Positions 1 to 9,682 of a stretch of 20,000 nucleotides of DNA are shown here, one piece after another; the stretch's first letter is position 1, and each line of letters opens with the position of its first letter. Below the pieces are notes generated by a model. The model was not told the origin of the DNA. It did no database searches and saw nothing but the letters and a program-made list of their open reading frames with translations. Origin of the DNA: Glandiceps talaboti (taxonomy: Eukaryota > Hemichordata > Enteropneusta > Spengelidae); assembly GCF_964340395.1 (NCBI RefSeq), contig NC_135562.1, positions 1,467,501 through 1,487,500 on the forward strand, in the 5' to 3' direction. The translations under genes were made by a program, and so were the position numbers.

Positions 1-964
1 AACTACACATTACTGGTTGATGGTGTAGTGTATGCTAGCTAGTAAACTACACATTACTGGTTGATGGGTTAGTGTATACTAACTAGTAAACTACACATTA
101 CTGGTTGAAGGGTTAGTGTATGCTAGCTAGTAAACTACACATTACTGGTTGATGGTGTAGTGTATGCTAGCTAGTAAACTACACATTACTGGTTGATGGG
201 TTAGTGTATGCAAGCTAGTAAACTACACATTACTGGTTGAAGGGTTATTGTATACTAACTAGTAAACTACACATTACTGGTTGATGGGTTAGTGAATGCT
301 AGCTAGTAAACTACACATTACTGGTTGATGGTGTAGTGTATGCTAGCTAGTAAACTACACATTACTGGTTGATGGTGTAGTGTATGCTAGCTAGTAAACT
401 ACACATTACTGGTTGATGGGTTAGTGTATACTAACTAGTAAACTACACATTACAGGTTGATGGGTTAGTGTATACTAGCTAGTAAATTACACATTACAGG
501 TTGATGGGTTAGTGTATACTAGCTAGTAAATTACACATTACTGGTTGATGGGTTAGTGTATACTAACTAGTAAACTACACATTACTGGTTGAAGGGTTAG
601 TGTATGCTAGCTAGTAAACTACACATTACTGGTTGATGGTGTAGTGTATGCTAGCTAGTAAACTACACATTACTGGTTGATGGGTTAGTGTATACTAACT
701 AGTAAATTACACATTACTAGTTGATGGGTTATTGTATACTAACTAGTAAACTACACATTACTGGTTGATGGGTTAGTGAATGCTAGCTATAGTAAACTAC
801 ACATTACTGGTTGATGGGTTAGTGCATACTAACTAGTAAACTACACCTTACAGGTTGATGGGTTAGTGAATGCTAGCTAGTAAACTACACATTACTGGTT
901 GATGGGTTAGTGTATGCCAGCTAGTAAACTACACATTACTGGTTGATGGTGTAGTGTATGCTAG
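1..964. repeat. 44-bp minisatellite, about 22 tandem copies
   Basis: Units start at 1, 45, 89 and so on every 44 bases to 749, then at 795, 839, 883 and 927; the unit at 749 carries a 2-base insertion. Each unit begins AACTACACATTACTGGTTGA and has two main variants further on, ending GTATGCTAGCTAGTA or GTATACTAACTAGTA. Units with GGTGTAGTG contain GTGTAGT, which is the reverse complement of ACTACAC in the next unit. The array starts at the window edge, so it probably extends further left. No coding function is seen. Confidence 0.97.
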
Positions 965-1078
965 GTACACACAACCCATTTATATCGCAACACACAGTAT
1001 AGACTCACAAGCAACAGCTTTTCACTGTGAGGACACGTTGTTTAATTAGTCTCAAAATGGGGAAATATAATGGATTCT

Positions 1079-1175
1079 CTCCATCCGTCCATCCATCCAT
1101 CCATCCATCCATCCATACATACATCCATCCATACATACATACATACATACATACATACATACATACATACATACA
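1079..1175. repeat. (CATC)n/(CATA)n microsatellite
   Basis: A run of CATC units changes into CATA units with a short return to CATC. The open frames through it (Pro-Ser-Ile-His and Tyr-Ile-His repeats) are a product of the repeat and are not genes. Confidence 0.95.
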
Positions 1176-1243
1176 AATACGAACATTATCAGATGCTAAT
1201 TGTGAAATGAACGTACTGTATAACTTTGAGTTTCAGTGGACCC

Positions 1244-1330
1244 AAACAAGCAAACAAACAAACAAACAAACAAACAAACACACAGCCACACACATGCGCG
1301 CACCCCCCCCACACACACACACATGCCACC
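1244..1330. repeat. (CAAA)n then (CA)n with a C-run
   Basis: About eight CAAA units lead into CA-rich sequence, an 8-base C-run (1303-1310) and a further CA run. It is the reverse-complement style of the GTTT/GT/G-run arrays elsewhere in the window. Confidence 0.92.
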
Positions 1331-1499
1331 CAGTACACATACACAAACCTTATACGACAAAACTTGTGTTATGCTTCGTGGTATTTTTTTATTTATAAAA
1401 AACATACATCTCTCATTGGAGTCATATCAATACTGTATTTAATTTGATTTACACAATTATATTAATAATGTTATTTTCATTATATCTTGAACACTACAA

Positions 1500-1505
1500 T
1501 TTATT
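1500..1505 (-). terminator. candidate poly(A) signal of the first B4GALNT-like gene
   Basis: The plus strand reads TTTATT, so the minus strand reads AATAAA, about 380 bases after the TAA at 1884-1886. The predicted 3'-UTR would include the A-rich tetranucleotide array at 1656-1782. Another AATAAA lies further on near 1387-1392. Without cDNA the true site is uncertain. Confidence 0.3.
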
Positions 1506-1655
1506 ACAACAAATTTTCTGGCAGTATTCACGTTACTGTAGATATACGTGAATCGTTCCTTCCGCTTGTATAACGCCCTCTCTCACGATAGCGGTACCGA
1601 GTGATTACATAAGCGGACTTTTAAGACTAACGTCATAGAGAAATGTTTGAATTAT

Positions 1656-1782
1656 TTGAATAAACAAAGAAACAGAAAGACAAAGAAACAAACAAAGCAA
1701 ACAAACAAAGAAACCAGCAAGCAAACAAACACATAAATAAATAAATAAATAAACAAACAAACAAACAAACAAACAAACAACG
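1656..1782. repeat. A-rich AAAC/AAAG/AAAT tetranucleotide array
   Basis: Imperfect units (AAAGAAAC, AAACAAAG) are followed by clean AAAT and then AAAC units up to 1781. It lies between the stop codon of the first glycosyltransferase and its candidate poly(A) signal, so it may be transcribed in the 3'-UTR. Confidence 0.93.
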
Positions 1783-1883
1783 AGCTATAAAAAGAGGCAA
1801 CCGAGACGTTCTCATTTTAAAGCTTGTAATGTTGACATGATTGCAATTGTATGCAATCTTCACCTGTTTCAAATACCATTTAA

Positions 1884-3494
1884 TTAGTTGTAATGAGGTC
1901 CTTTCTGTCTCATTCCAGACATACATTTCAGATTATTTTTGTAAATAGAATATAGAGCTCTGCCACCAAAGCCTTTGTTTTTCCCTACTCCATCCGAATA
2001 CCTGAATTTTTCATACTCTGCAGTCCTAATCTGCGCATGTCTAACGCGCACATCTTTACAGCAGACAATTCCTAACTTTCCGAATGCATCGAATAGAAAT
2101 TCGTAGTGGCCGATTCGATCTAACATTGGATCAAAGCCAACACTTCGAACTGAAAGCGTCCTTCCCATGAAAGCATTTGGGATTTCGTCTGCAATTTCAC
2201 ACTCTGGATAGTCTTCTAAGTAGCCGTGTTTGGCGTTGTAGATGCGATTAACACAATATCCATCCTTACTAAACCCTCTTTCGTAAATAGATGTCGTAAA
2301 CAGAGTTTTCAGCATGACACCCTCATCTTTTTCTACACGTGTACTCACAATATCAATTTTCAGGTTGGGATCTTCTAAAATTTCGACCATTTTGTCCAGT
2401 TTCGTATTTTTTGTGAACATCATGTCGTCATCCAGAATAAAAAAGTAAGGAGTTCTGACTTGACTTAAAGCTAAATTTCGTCCTGCGAACCAACCTTCCG
2501 CAAAAGGCATAATAAAATGTTTCACATTATTTCCCGGGATTTTCTGTATATGTTCACTGTCGTCTGCTATAATGATTGTCATGTTTGGGTAGAATTTATG
2601 TACACTCTGAACCATGGCATTCACGGCGTCATATCTCATGAACGTTTTTGCTATCACCGTCACCTTTTTATTAATACTTTCGTCATCTCTGACGTCATAT
2701 AGTCTGGGGAACGGTTCCCGCCGAATGTGAATCTGAATATTTATAGAAAAACCTCTAAAACGTACTTCAATGATATCTCTAGCATCAATATCGTATACTT
2801 TACTCGTGTATATGATATTTTTCAGGATGTTGTTTGTTTCGGATACATTCATGGCAGTGAAGATTTTTAGTTGGTTCGAATTCTGTCCGGACATACCAAC
2901 ACTTTGTCCATATTTTTCTGGCAAGTCTATTCTCAAAACACCAAGACGTCTTATTGAAATAAATTCAAGAAGGAATTCCTTGTTTCCCTGCATAGTTGGT
3001 ATATCTACGATACTAATTCCTTTCAATCTAACTGCTTCTAAAGGTTCAACTGTTAGTCCACTCCCAAGGTAGGCAATAGGTGACATCGCGGGACACATCA
3101 CAAATGGTTCCCGTTTATCTTTTTGTTCTTTTTCTAATTTCTCAAGCTCCTTTTCACGACGATACTTCACGTTTGTTTTCAATGGACCGTAGAAGCCGCC
3201 TTCACATTCACAATCATCATCTTCCCGCCTTTGTAGTGTTGTCTGCAGATTTTGTAATTCTGTCAAACTTAAACCAGTATCTTCCCAGGCCTGGCTAATG
3301 AACTTGCCAAAGTAATGCCGACAGTCGTTCTGGTTGTCGTTCACTGTGGTGGCAAGACCGACACTACGGCTTTCTACAGAGCGGGGACATCTCTCATTGG
3401 CAGTAAGTTGGTGGTAGTGAGATATAAGGCATAGAATGGTCATAAACGATGCCAGGAACAGAAGAGTATTTAAACGCAAAGTATACACTTTCAT
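1884..3494 (-). CDS. B4GALNT-like: B4GALNT-family beta-1,4-N-acetylgalactosaminyltransferase (paralogue 1)
   Basis: A 536-residue type II Golgi membrane protein, predicted from the family to transfer GalNAc from UDP-GalNAc in beta-1,4 linkage to a galactose-containing glycolipid or glycoprotein. Visible parts are a 7-residue cytoplasmic tail, a single hydrophobic anchor (about 8-26), a stem with charged Glu/Lys stretches (about 108-129), an N-terminal beta domain (about 134-268) and the GT-A catalytic domain from about 277. Key motifs are VTVIAKTFMRYD (278-289), ADDS (310-313), GWFAGRNLALSQV (334-346), the metal-binding DDD (355-357) and GHYEF (462-466). N-glycosylation sequons are at 216 (NVS) and 304 (NMT). 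The ATG follows an in-frame TAG 18 bases upstream, and an acceptor-like TTTTTTCAG ends at 3518, so the coding part is one exon. Length and motif order suit an intact enzyme. The acceptor sugar, and orthology to B4GALNT1 or B4GALNT2, cannot be told. Confidence 0.93.
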   Translation of the reverse strand: MKVYTLRLNTLLFLASFMTILCLISHYHQLTANERCPRSVESRSVGLATTVNDNQNDCRHYFGKFISQAWEDTGLSLTELQNLQTTLQRREDDDCECEGGFYGPLKTNVKYRREKELEKLEKEQKDKREPFVMCPAMSPIAYLGSGLTVEPLEAVRLKGISIVDIPTMQGNKEFLLEFISIRRLGVLRIDLPEKYGQSVGMSGQNSNQLKIFTAMNVSETNNILKNIIYTSKVYDIDARDIIEVRFRGFSINIQIHIRREPFPRLYDVRDDESINKKVTVIAKTFMRYDAVNAMVQSVHKFYPNMTIIIADDSEHIQKIPGNNVKHFIMPFAEGWFAGRNLALSQVRTPYFFILDDDMMFTKNTKLDKMVEILEDPNLKIDIVSTRVEKDEGVMLKTLFTTSIYERGFSKDGYCVNRIYNAKHGYLEDYPECEIADEIPNAFMGRTLSVRSVGFDPMLDRIGHYEFLFDAFGKLGIVCCKDVRVRHAQIRTAEYEKFRYSDGVGKNKGFGGRALYSIYKNNLKCMSGMRQKGPHYN

Positions 3495-4325
3495 GATGAT
3501 TGTACTCTACAGATTGCCTGAAAAAATGGAAAAGGTTTATCATTTTAGTATGGTTGTCATGGAGATTTCCAAACTTACGTATTTTAACGATCAAAGCAAT
3601 ACGTGACACTTTTACTGCTATTCCGGAAATGTTATTGTCATCAGCCATGACGTCACAGATAAGCTTATTAGAGTGAAAATCGCAAAATCAGACATTGAGT
3701 TCTACTATTATACGAAACTCGTTTCGACAAGCTGTTATTTCCTCCGTGCAGTTTGCCATTCATTGAATCGATTGAAAGGAAAGTACTATCTTTTTAGTTA
3801 TTCTTACAAAAAGTAGATATATTGTACAAATATTAATTTTCATATCTGCTATGAAAAAAATGAATTGAAATTTGAATTTATGGTAGCTTAGAAAATGACA
3901 GGTTGTTGTGATTTATGCAAATGAGTCTGATGCATTAAAATAACAGCTGTTGTGTATTTGTAAAGGGTTGGCTGACCTCTGTCATCTGTCAGTACATCGG
4001 ATGTCATTCGATGTTAAAAACTAGGATATATAGATTAACATCAATAAATGTGTTTCAATTATAACTTTTCAGAAAACCTTTCTCCAGTTTTAGTAATTTT
4101 TTGCAAAGAATTAAGCAGACGTGAAGAAAAGCTTTGAAATGTGTCATCATTATTGCTAAATAACATGTCAATGGGTTGACTGACAAGCGATATGACATTT
4201 TTCCTTCCCTTGATGGTTATAGGCTAACATAACACATTGATATGATTTGACATACAACTATGATTTCCTATTCAAAATGTAGCACTTGTTATATAACCAG
4301 CGCTACTAGATTTATCTCACATTTC

Positions 4326-4673
4326 TATGGTAGTGTTATAGACCCTGTCGTGTAGGGTCTATGGTAATGTTATAGACCCTGTCGTGTAGGGTCTATGGTA
4401 GTGTTACAGACCCTGTCGTGTAGGGTCTATGGTAGTGTTATAGACCCTGTCGTGTAGGGTCTATGGTAGTGTTATAGACCCTGTCGTGTAGGGTCTATGG
4501 TAATGTTATAGACCCTGTCGTGTAGGGTCTATGGTAGTGTTACAGACCCTGTCGTGTAGGGTCTATGGTAGTGTTATAGACCCTGTCGTGCAGGGTCTAT
4601 GGTAGTGTTATAGACCCTGTCGTGTTGGATCTATGGTATTGTTATAGACCCTGTCGTTTAGGGGGCTATGGTA
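4326..4673. repeat. 34-bp hairpin minisatellite, about 10 copies
   Basis: Units start at 4326 and then every 34 bases to 4632; the last is one base longer. Every unit carries ATAGACCC, a 9-base spacer TGTCGTGTA, then GGGTCTAT, a perfect 8-bp inverted repeat, so each copy can fold into a hairpin in DNA or RNA. The last two copies are the most worn. The array lies inside the predicted 5'-UTR intron of the first glycosyltransferase gene. Confidence 0.97.
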
Positions 4674-4905
4674 TAGTTGAATCATAGCGAAGTAAGCAAC
4701 TGTACATGAATAAATTAAAACCGTCTTCGTACTTGGTAGTACAGGTTCCCAAACTTACAAATCATATATACCAATGACATAGATGCCTAGTGTCAGGTTG
4801 GGTTATTCAAAAATGTCAAATCGAGAAATAGAAGAATTTTGCCATAATGATAGTACTTTTGTGTAACTAAAATACATTAAAGTGTCGATAAAGAGCATTT
4901 TTCTT

Positions 4906-5106
4906 ACTACATACTGGCTTTATATTCATAGTACTACATACTGGCTATATATTCATAGCACTACATACTGGCTTTCTATTGTTAGTACTACATACGGGCT
5001 TTATATTCATAGTACTACACACTGGCTTTATATTCATAGTACTACATACTGGCTTTATATTCATAGTACTACATACTGGCTTTATATTCATAGTACTACA
5101 TACTAT
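4906..5106. repeat. 27-bp minisatellite, about 7.5 copies
   Basis: The unit ACTACATACTGGCTTTATAT plus TCATAGT repeats from 4906 with starts every 27 bases, ending in a partial copy. Because 27 is divisible by three, the plus strand stays open and would spell a nine-residue repeat (STTYWLYIH). There is no splice, promoter or family support for translation. Confidence 0.96.
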
Positions 5107-5173
5107 TTACCTGATTTGAGATTGATTGACTGTGCTGTCTGAAACAATTATCAACTTTGGCCAATTACGTTTT

Positions 5174-5204
5174 CTGTGTGTGTGTGTGTGGGGGGGGGGG
5201 GGGG
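5174..5204. repeat. (GT)n followed by a 15-G run
   Basis: A short GT array runs directly into 15 consecutive G (5190-5204). It lies in the predicted 5'-UTR intron of the first glycosyltransferase gene. Confidence 0.95.
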
Positions 5205-5541
5205 TTCTGAGCCCAAGCTAATTTTCCTACATTGATCTCGCCCCTTAGTACATTTTCACAAAATTGACAATCATAAGCGTTCATAACATGAGTACCTGGT
5301 GCCAGGTTAAATGATGACAGCTTCAGTACGCATATACATGTACACATTAATATGAATGAACTACTTTTAAAACGTTGATGAAAACCACAGCTCTGCTATT
5401 GGCATATTAATAAACGACATGCCAAGATTGATGCGATATCATTTCAGTTGTTTCGTTCTGATTATAGAAACGGTTGTCATTGCCCTCATTGTACCTTATC
5501 CACGTCAAATTAAGATATGACATCGGACTACTGATACTTAC

Positions 5542-5605
5542 CTTCGTGTCGGTCCTGTCCCAACGGAATTAGATCAAAAATCGCTTCCACAGCAAAATAT
5601 ACATA
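5542..5605 (-). promoter_or_regulatory. candidate first non-coding exon and promoter of paralogue 1
   Basis: A sequence ending GACCGACACGAAG borders a strong GTAAGT donor (minus strand). A weak TATA-like stretch (TATATTTT on the minus strand, about 5590-5605) lies 50-60 bases upstream. The exon start cannot be set from sequence. The surrounding region 5107-5173 and 5205-6060 has no open frame I would trust and no further element. Confidence 0.25.
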
Positions 5606-6061
5606 AAGTGTCACCTGACCGCATTGCTTGTTACTGATTGGTAGGGAGTGTTGATCACTCTCCAGGCTGCTGATCGGGGCCTGATCACTTCCACAACAGT
5701 TGTGACAGAGATTAAAGCGGGAAATGTTTAGATTTACTGTTGATGTGTGTCATGATATTGACAGATGAAATTAATAATTCACTAATTTTACTGTATATGT
5801 GATGTTTTCATATTTATTATTTATCCTCGAAACACGTCAAAATTGTAACTTGCATTGGAATCAAAAGGCTGTGCTGTTTAGGGTGTGATTACCGTCCAAA
5901 GACTATTTTTGAACTATGTGTACATCCACGCATTACAAACCAACCTCTCCACAATCCAAGAACAAAAACTATTGATAAACACAAAGATGACGGTAGTATT
6001 GGATTATCATTATCTTCTGCAGCTTGAATTAAACAGTAGTTTTGTTTGTTTCGGTTTTTGT

Positions 6062-6301
<240 letters not shown>

Positions 6302-6339
6302 GAGTGTTCCCGAAACATTAAATAAAATTTACACAAACA

Positions 6340-6345
6340 TTTATT
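6340..6345 (-). terminator. candidate poly(A) signal of paralogue 2
   Basis: The plus strand reads TTTATT, so the minus strand reads AATAAA, about 60 bases after the TGA at 6406-6408. A T-rich stretch and then the CT tract follow on the transcribed strand. Spacing suits a short 3'-UTR. Confidence 0.5.
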
Positions 6346-6405
6346 ATAGTACGTGTATATCATCCCTTTGGTCAATAGCACATTCGTCACAACCCGTTCT
6401 CAACA

Positions 6406-8013
6406 TCATGACTTCGGAGATTTTTTGGGTGGAACTGGCATCTTTACCCCTCCTATACATTTTAAATTATTCTTAAATAGAGAGTAAAACACCCTTTCTT
6501 TGTAACCAACTTTTTCTCCGACGCCGTCAATATATCTATGTGAAATATATTCTTGCGTTCTGACCCTGTCATGAAATACTGTGACGTCATTACAAACAGC
6601 TACTCTGAGAACCCCTAACGCGTCGTAATAAAATTCCATGTGTCCTACCCTATCAAACATAGGATCAAATCCAATCTTACGAACTGAAGCGGTTCTTCCT
6701 AAGAAAATATTCCCTATTTCGTCTGCATAGTAACACATATTTAGGTCTCCGACATTATGGTAATGTTTTGGATGGCGTCTATATAAGCAATATCCTTCGT
6801 CGCTATGGTTACGTATGTAAATGGCCGGAGCAAAAATGTTGTCATCCAGTGCACCTTTTTTGTCTTCTGTCCTTGCACCGAGAAGGTCCAATTTCGGATA
6901 CCATTCCAGTCTTTCAAGTAAAGTCTCTAATTTTGTGTTCTCAGTAAAAACCATGTCGTCATCAACGTAAAAGAAATATTTGGTGGACACCTGACTCAAG
7001 CCTAGATTTCTTCCAGCGAACCAACCCTCCTTGAAAGGCATGACGTAATGCTTTACGTTCTGTCCTGTGATTGGCTGCACTAACTCACTGTCATCGACAA
7101 CGATTATTGTCATGTTAGGATAAAATCTGTTGACACTTTTAACAAGCTGGTTGACAGAATCATATCTGAGAAATGTTTTGGTAACAACTGTTACTTGTCT
7201 ATTGATGTCAACGTCATCACCATCTTCCATGTTGTACAGTTTTGGAAACGGTTCTCGTACAATATGCAAATTAATCTGAACTTTAAAATTCAAGAACGAT
7301 ACCTCTATTACATCACGTGTATCGATGTACAACTCGTTGCTACGATACAAAACGTTGCTCAGCAACTGATTCATTTCATCAACAGATAGTGATGAATTTA
7401 TTGTAAGAAAATCTGTGTTTTGCCCCTGTATATCAACCTTCTCAGCAAACTCCTCCATTACATGAACGCGTAGACTACCAAGAAGTCGTGTTGATCTAAA
7501 ACAAACAGAATAAAAGGTGCCCGAATCCAATAAACTCGACGCCGATGGATGAATTGATAATCCTAAAAGATTAACATCGGCTAAAGGTTCAACTTTGATT
7601 CCTCCACCAATGAAGCTTAAGATCGACATTGGCGGACAGTGAACAGTTTGATCTTCAGTTTCTAAACGTTCCCTTTTCAAGACGTCTCTCCTTCTCTCAA
7701 GCATTCCTCTTGCAAGAGGGCCGTATGATCCGAATCGGTGACAAGTACATCCGTCATATGATCTTTCCGTCTCAACATCTTTAGACTCTTGGGACCTTAG
7801 CTGGTCAAGCCACTGAATGAACAGTTCTCGACATGTTGTAAACGGATCTTCTCGTGTTTCTGTTCCTTCAGTTTGAACCAAGTTACTTCCAGGACTTCTT
7901 GTATCACTGTTACAACTTTGTCCATCACGTGCATACAGTTTAAACAACCAAAAACACAACGAAAGTATGATTGAATAACGAAAGACTGACTTTAGTATCC
8001 AAGATATCCTCAT
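6406..8013 (-). CDS. B4GALNT-like: B4GALNT-family beta-1,4-N-acetylgalactosaminyltransferase (paralogue 2)
   Basis: A second GalNAc transferase of the same family, clearly a paralogue of the gene at 1884-3494, with the same motif order. From the ATG at 8013 it has 535 residues, against 536 for its neighbour. Visible parts are a hydrophobic anchor (about 10-27), a stem, a beta domain containing CPPMSILSFIGGG (about 126-138), VTVVTKTFLRYD (274-285), VDDS (306-309), GWFAGRNLGLSQV (330-342), the metal-binding DDD (351-353) and GHMEF (458-462). Sequons include NSS (206) and NMT (300). The frame is also open to an ATG at 8061, which adds 16 residues. I prefer 8013 because it gives the same short cytoplasmic tail and length as the paralogue, and acceptor-like AGs (8030 or 8055) would place the upstream ATG in an intron. 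The C-terminus is lysine- and proline-rich. Substrate is unknown. Confidence 0.93.
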   Translation of the reverse strand: MRISWILKSVFRYSIILSLCFWLFKLYARDGQSCNSDTRSPGSNLVQTEGTETREDPFTTCRELFIQWLDQLRSQESKDVETERSYDGCTCHRFGSYGPLARGMLERRRDVLKRERLETEDQTVHCPPMSILSFIGGGIKVEPLADVNLLGLSIHPSASSLLDSGTFYSVCFRSTRLLGSLRVHVMEEFAEKVDIQGQNTDFLTINSSLSVDEMNQLLSNVLYRSNELYIDTRDVIEVSFLNFKVQINLHIVREPFPKLYNMEDGDDVDINRQVTVVTKTFLRYDSVNQLVKSVNRFYPNMTIIVVDDSELVQPITGQNVKHYVMPFKEGWFAGRNLGLSQVSTKYFFYVDDDMVFTENTKLETLLERLEWYPKLDLLGARTEDKKGALDDNIFAPAIYIRNHSDEGYCLYRRHPKHYHNVGDLNMCYYADEIGNIFLGRTASVRKIGFDPMFDRVGHMEFYYDALGVLRVAVCNDVTVFHDRVRTQEYISHRYIDGVGEKVGYKERVFYSLFKNNLKCIGGVKMPVPPKKSPKS

Positions 8014-8350
8014 TATGATGACATCAGATCTAGAGGTGATGTTTTGATGATTCCCTGTCATGTAATGTGTTGACTGGACATTGTTTGAATAGTGACGTCA
8101 CGAAGACAATATGTCTACCATTAGTACCATAACTTGTCAATATCTGTTGATCACAAATAAATGATTACTTGGTATTACACTAACTTTATAATGTTAATTT
8201 TGATTGTTTCACTTGGGTGCATTTATGTTTTTGTTTGTTTGTTTGTTTGTTTGTTTGTTTGTTTGTTTGTTTGTTTGTTTGTTTGTTTGTTATTATGTAT
8301 GTATGTATGTATGTATGTCTGTCTGTGTGTGTGTGGGGGGGGGGCGTGTG

Positions 8351-8391
<41 letters not shown>

Positions 8392-8856
8392 GTGTGTGTA
8401 TGTATGTGTGTGTATGTATGTGTATGTATGTATGTATGTATGTATGTATGTATGTATGTATGTATGTATGTATGTATGTATGTATGTATGTACGTACGTA
8501 CGTACGTACGTACGTTCATGTAAGTATGTGTGCTTGTGTCTGTGTACGTATGCGCGTACGTAAGTATATCCGCACGCACGCATGCATACGCAAATATCGA
8601 TGAAAACATAAATCACATCGGAAAACATGGTGAGCAAAACTGCTCAATATTGCACAACAATAAACAAAGGCCACAGTGATAGTTTTGGTCGCAGACAAAG
8701 GGAATTGAATGTCTTTGTTTGTGTTCACTGCTATACAAGGCTTGATTGATGTAGACACACCATTACATGGTGACTTGATTCATATTCTTTCATTCAATGA
8801 CAATATTATAAAACGAATTATATAACGTTGATGAAATTCACGAAATTGTAACTTAC
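8014..8856 (-). other. probable 5'-UTR and 5'-UTR intron of paralogue 2
   Basis: A strong donor GTGAGG|GTAAGTTAC lies at 8856-8851 on the minus strand. Acceptor candidates are ACATGACAG|GGAATC (exon from 8054) and CACCTCTAG|ATCTG (exon from 8029), both with weak pyrimidine tracts. The predicted intron of about 0.8 kb is filled mainly by the compound microsatellite at 8227-8590. Stretch 8591-8850 has nothing else recognisable. The layout mirrors paralogue 1: the donor exon of each carries GGACAGG shortly before GTAAGT. Confidence 0.45.
8227..8590. repeat. compound GTTT / TATG / G-run / TA / TGTA / CGTA microsatellite
   Basis: In order: about 15 GTTT units, TATG units, CTGT, GT, a 10-G run (8335-8344), GT, TA, TGTA units mixed with GT, a long TGTA array, six or so ACGT units (about 8489-8513), and a decaying tail. 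Six-frame open readings here (Val-Cys-Met-Tyr type repeats) are artefacts. Confidence 0.97.
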
Positions 8857-8990
8857 CCTCACTGCCTGTCCACGAATCGGTGCTTTCTGCCCCTCTACAT
8901 CATTTTTGTTGACGTCATTTCCGGTAATCGTATAATCACGGCGATGTTGTACAATCACCCGTCAGCTGGTGACTATTTAAATATGTAAGT
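8857..8990 (-). promoter_or_regulatory. candidate first exon and promoter of paralogue 2
   Basis: Upstream of the GTAAGT donor lie a perfect CRE-type TGACGTCA (8910-8917) and, further out, a TATA-like ATATTTAAATAG on the minus strand (about 8975-8987). A start near 8945-8955 would give a non-coding exon of roughly 90-100 bases. This is inference from motif spacing only. Confidence 0.3.
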
Positions 8991-9437
8991 AGGACAGTTT
9001 GATTTTACATCGGAGTATTAATAGACGTCATCCTGTGCGAGGATTAGTGACCAATTGATTGTATTTGTCATATTTTGACTTTTACAAGGACCATGTAGCT
9101 AAAATATTATTGCTGGTTACTCCGTTTACCGACGATACATATATTCGTTACTAAGGCGTGGAATCCACCTAGATACGTGATTTTATATTTATCTTGAGTA
9201 TAAATTTATTTTATTGCAATCACGCTAAACGAAAAGATAGACATTCATATTTATACTGTACCAGGAATTCGACTCACACAAGCTATTTATTTTCATTAAA
9301 AAATTACAAGCAGAAAAGTATGTTTCTCTATGTTCAGTGTCTCTCGATGTCTTGTCCAATGGGTTTGTATCATGTCACCTCAGTTTACAATATTTAAAAG
9401 TCAGAGAAGATAACCAGAATATATCATATTGTTAATT
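8991..9437. other. AT-rich intergenic stretch
   Basis: No coding frame with family resemblance, no RNA gene and no clear repeat was seen here. Confidence 0.6.
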
Positions 9438-9682
9438 GACTGTATACATAACAGACCTCGTGACGTGTGAGTTCAAGTGACTGCATACATAACAGACCTC
9501 GTGACGTGTGAGTTCAAGTGACTGCATACATAACAGACCTCGTGACGTGTGAGTTCAAGTGACTGCATACATAACAGACCTCGTGACGTGTGAGTTCAAG
9601 TGACTGCATACATAACAGACCTCGTGACGTGTGAGTTCAAGTGACTGCATACAGAACAGACCTCATGACGTGTGAGTTCAAA
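9438..9682. repeat. 41-bp minisatellite, 6 copies
   Basis: Units start at 9438, 9479, 9520, 9561, 9602 and 9643. They are nearly identical; the first has GACTGTATAC in place of GACTGCATAC and the last carries two small changes. Each unit contains CGTGACGTGTGAG (CATGACG in the last), i.e. a TGACGTG bZIP/CRE-like core. The high identity suggests recent expansion. Confidence 0.97.

Larger units (their letters stand above)
3495..5541 (-). other. probable 5'-UTR and 5'-UTR intron of paralogue 1
   Basis: On the minus strand the sequence 23 bases before the ATG reads CCATTTTTTCAG|GCAATC, a good acceptor with the exon starting at 3517. A strong donor, ACGAAG|GTAAGTATC, lies at 5541-5536, with the upstream exon ending at 5542. 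This predicts an intron of about 2.0 kb (3518-5541). It contains the 34-bp and 27-bp tandem arrays and a GT/G-run. Apart from the arrays I see no coding signal here. The stretches 3660-4320 and 4674-4900 are plain AT-rich DNA. The link is inferred from splice signals only. Confidence 0.45.

Noticed and set aside
2517-3298. Plus-strand frames opposite the first glycosyltransferase
   Set aside because: They are antisense shadows of a well-supported coding exon and show no family motifs.
1-5106. CRISPR-like array (evenly spaced repeats)
   Set aside because: The 44-, 34- and 27-bp arrays are directly tandem with no unique spacers, in an animal-like genome.
4882-5142. 86-codon plus-strand frame with a nine-residue repeat
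   Set aside because: A 27-bp repeat stays open automatically because its length is divisible by three; no domain or gene context supports it.
8161-8637. Cysteine- and tyrosine-rich frames on both strands
   Set aside because: They come from TGTA/GT microsatellites; overlapping frames on both strands have the same simple-repeat cause.
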